Shown here one piece after another: positions 62,425 through 64,000 of a DNA stretch of 64,000 nt. Under the pieces are notes generated by a model. It was not told the origin of the DNA and did not search any database. It saw nothing but the letters and a program-made list of their open reading frames with translations. Made by a program: the position numbers and the translations under genes. Positions within the stretch are counted from its first letter, which is position 1. Each line of letters opens with the position of its first letter. The DNA is from JAILLW01 sp045640525 (lineage in GTDB: Bacteria; Bacillota; Clostridia; Lachnospirales; Lachnospiraceae): positions 13,540 through 77,539 of the forward strand of contig JAZUFE010000056.1 in assembly GCA_045640525.1 (NCBI GenBank), given 5' to 3'.

Positions 62425-62931
62425 ATGGATCAGTTTTTAAAAGTGGGAGTAATTTCCTCAACGCACGGAATTCGCGGCGAGGTTAAGGTGTTTCCGACAA
62501 CCGATGATTTAAAAAGATTTAAAAAACTCAAGGAAGCATATATAGATTTCAAAGGTGACAGAGTAGCGATAAAGATAGAGAGTGTCAAATTTTTTAAACA
62601 GTTTGCGATACTTAAGTTTAAAGATATTGACAGTATTAATGATGTGGAGAAGTATAAGGGAATGGATATTCTGGTGGATAGGCAAAATGCCGTGCCACTT
62701 GAAAAGGATGAGTATTTCAAAGCGGATTTACTCGGAATAAAGGCTGTTTCCGAGGATGACAAATTATCAGGGATTTTGGATGATATCCTTGAAACCGGAG
62801 CGAATGATGTTTATGTAATTAAATTGTCGGATGGCAGAGAACTGCTTCTTCCGGCTATTAAGGAATGTATTCTTGATGTGAATTGCGAAGAAGGTATTTT
62901 GAAATTTCGCTTATTGGAAGGTTTACTATGA
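62425..62931 (+). CDS. rimM: Ribosome maturation factor RimM
   Basis: 168 residues. The start LKVGVISSTHGIRGEVKVFP is diagnostic for RimM; the C-terminal PRC-barrel part includes DILETGANDVYVIKL and LLPAIKECILDVN. RimM helps assemble the 30S head around S19. The stop overlaps the trmD start by 4 bases. Start ATG 62425 is preceded by ATGGGAGTAAC. Confidence 0.95.
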   Translation: MDQFLKVGVISSTHGIRGEVKVFPTTDDLKRFKKLKEAYIDFKGDRVAIKIESVKFFKQFAILKFKDIDSINDVEKYKGMDILVDRQNAVPLEKDEYFKADLLGIKAVSEDDKLSGILDDILETGANDVYVIKLSDGRELLLPAIKECILDVNCEEGILKFRLLEGLL

Positions 62932-63740
62932 AATTCCATGTTCTGACTTTGTTTCCCGAGATAATTGAGAACGGGTTTAACAACAGCATAACGGGGCGTG
63001 CGGTCAATGAAGGAATTCTGGAGCTTGAAACTGTCAATATAAGAGACTTTTCAAAAGAAAAGCATAAAAGCGTTGATGACTACACATATGGTGGCGGAGC
63101 GGGGATGCTTATGCAGGCTCAACCGGTTTATGATGCTTTCAAGTCACTTGAAGTCGAGGATGATACTCCGGTGGTTTATTTATCTCCGGTAGGCCATGTA
63201 TTTAACCAAAGAATGGCCGAGGAATTTTCTTCGTACAAGGATATTGTATTTATTTGCGGCCATTATGAAGGAATTGACGACAGAGTGATTGATAAAATTG
63301 TTACTCACAGAGTTTCAATAGGCGATTACGTGTTGACGGGGGGAGAGTTGCCGACTTTGGTAATGATGGACACAATCTCGCGACTTGTTCCCGGAGTGCT
63401 GGGTAACGAAGAGTCTGCATCTACCGAAAGCTTTGACGATTATCTCCTTGAATATCCCCAATATTCAAGACCGGAGAATTGGGAAGGCGAGAGCGTTCCT
63501 TCTATATTATTGTCGGGTAATCATGCCAAGATTGATGAATGGAGATTGGAAGAGTCGATCAAAAGGACTAAGATATACAGGCCTGACTTATATGAGCGAT
63601 GGGCAAATTCACATCCCGAGTATTTTGAAGCAATCGAAAAGAAGCGAAAGAAAGCTTTGGAACGTGAACGAAGGCGTGCACGAAAAGCGGCGAGTGAGAC
63701 CGAAAACATCGATATCGGAAAAAATGAACAGAATACTTGA
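62928..63740 (+). CDS. trmD: tRNA (guanine-37-N1) methyltransferase TrmD
   Basis: 270 residues from ATG 62928, which overlaps the rimM stop. FHVLTLFPEIIENGF at the start, DDYTYGGGAGMLMQ (about 47-60), HYEGIDDRV and GDYVLTGGELPTLVM form the deep trefoil knot that binds SAM. The last about 35 residues are a basic/acidic tail (KKRKKALERERRRARKAA) not seen in most TrmD proteins. rplS, which usually follows trmD, is absent; rpsL comes next. Confidence 0.96.
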   Translation: MKFHVLTLFPEIIENGFNNSITGRAVNEGILELETVNIRDFSKEKHKSVDDYTYGGGAGMLMQAQPVYDAFKSLEVEDDTPVVYLSPVGHVFNQRMAEEFSSYKDIVFICGHYEGIDDRVIDKIVTHRVSIGDYVLTGGELPTLVMMDTISRLVPGVLGNEESASTESFDDYLLEYPQYSRPENWEGESVPSILLSGNHAKIDEWRLEESIKRTKIYRPDLYERWANSHPEYFEAIEKKRKKALERERRRARKAASETENIDIGKNEQNT

Positions 63741-63765
63741 CTTTAAATGCGCATGAACGTATAAT
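63737..63765 (+). promoter_or_regulatory. Promoter of rpsL with a dyad centred on the -10
   Basis: TTGACT, 17 bases, TATAAT (perfect -10). The -35 overlaps the trmD stop codon. A perfect 11-bp inverted repeat (AAATGCGCATG at 63745-63755, CATGCGCATTT at 63773-63783) is centred on the -10, with a T run from 63791. In the leader, a further hairpin (TCTCC / GGAGA, 63824-63837) is followed by ATTTTT and may be an attenuator. Confidence 0.8.
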
Positions 63766-63866
63766 AATCGAGCATGCGCATTTGTGCGTGTTTTTTGACA
63801 TGGAAAAACCCATGTACAGTATTTCTCCGTATGGAGATACATTTTTAGGCAAGGAGGTGAAACAGA

Positions 63867-64000
63867 ATGCCAACATTTAACCAGTTAGTTAGAAAAGGTC
63901 GTCAGACATCAGTAAAGAAGTCTACAGCTCCTGCTCTTCAGAAGGGATGGAACTCTCTTCACAAGAAGGCAACTGATACTTCTGCTCCTCAGAAAAGAGG
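63867..64000 (+). CDS. rpsL: 30S ribosomal protein S12, N-terminal part (3' end outside window)
   Basis: 44 complete codons before the window ends. MPTFNQLVRKGRQTSVKKST is the invariant start of S12, followed by ALQKGWNSLHKKATDTSAPQ. The streptomycin-related Lys residues lie beyond the window. AAGGAGGTGAAACAGA precedes the ATG. In most Firmicutes rpsL follows rpoC closely (with a small L7Ae-like gene between); here the ffh-trmD series intervenes. Confidence 0.97.
   Translation, partial: MPTFNQLVRKGRQTSVKKSTAPALQKGWNSLHKKATDTSAPQKR

Noticed and set aside
63795..63826. TTGACA at 63795-63800 as the rpsL promoter
   Set aside because: The matching -10 (AGTATT at 17 bases) is weak, whereas TTGACT-N17-TATAAT at 63737-63765 is nearly perfect. 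The TTGACA also falls in a leader hairpin.

Overview
The window reads as chromosomal DNA of a motile, low-to-moderate GC Gram-positive anaerobe. The best fit is Lachnospiraceae (class Clostridia). Support comes from the Clostridia-type ribosomal and RNA polymerase genes, the flgM-flgN-flgK-flgL-fliW-csrA flagellar block, LytR-CpsA-Psr and GH25 wall proteins, strong AGGAGG ribosome binding sites, and TTGACA/TATAAT promoters. I cannot name the genus. Almost every gene is on the + strand; the only minus-strand genes are an XRE regulator and a FliD-like protein.

Region 1 (1-34,000) is a large cell-surface polysaccharide locus. It begins with the end of a DUF5722 protein. A tightly overlapping run of membrane enzymes follows: three GT-C glycosyltransferases, two acyltransferase-3 proteins, a DUF6077 protein split by a frame change, an MBOAT acyltransferase with its SGNH partner, and a pair of small SMR/EamA flippase-like proteins. 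Next are a GH25 muramidase, rmlB-rmlA-rmlC (no rmlD in the window), a Wzm/Wzt ABC exporter whose ATPase has a Wzt C-terminal domain, and a methyltransferase-kinase fusion resembling the WbdD chain terminator of Gram-negative O-antigens. Several GT2 enzymes, a phosphoglucomutase, a polyprenyl-phosphate sugar transferase and an LCP ligase complete the set. Together these can supply dTDP-sugar, start the chain on a lipid, extend, cap and export it, decorate it outside the cell, and attach it to peptidoglycan. An HtrA protease gene closes the region.

Region 2 (35,400-44,200) is flagellar: flgM, flgN, two tandem flgK paralogues, flgL, fliW and csrA, with sigma-28-like promoters before flgM and flgL. 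A convergent FliD-like gene plus XRE regulator follows.

Region 3 (44,375-47,200) is amino-sugar metabolism: glmM, nagB and a left-handed beta-helix acyltransferase-like gene.

Region 4 (47,200-64,000) is the ribosome and transcription core: rpmG-secE-nusG-rplK-rplA, a capA-like gene with a probable leaderless promoter, rplJ-rplL behind an L10 leader, rpoB-rpoC, then ylxM-ffh-rpsP-khpA-rimM-trmD placed between rpoC and rpsL. It has several informative regulatory structures, including a duplicated two-hairpin module before nusG and two promoters whose -10 boxes lie at the centre of long inverted repeats.

No tRNA, rRNA, insertion sequence, CRISPR array or prophage was seen, and no gene-free stretch exceeds 300 bases.
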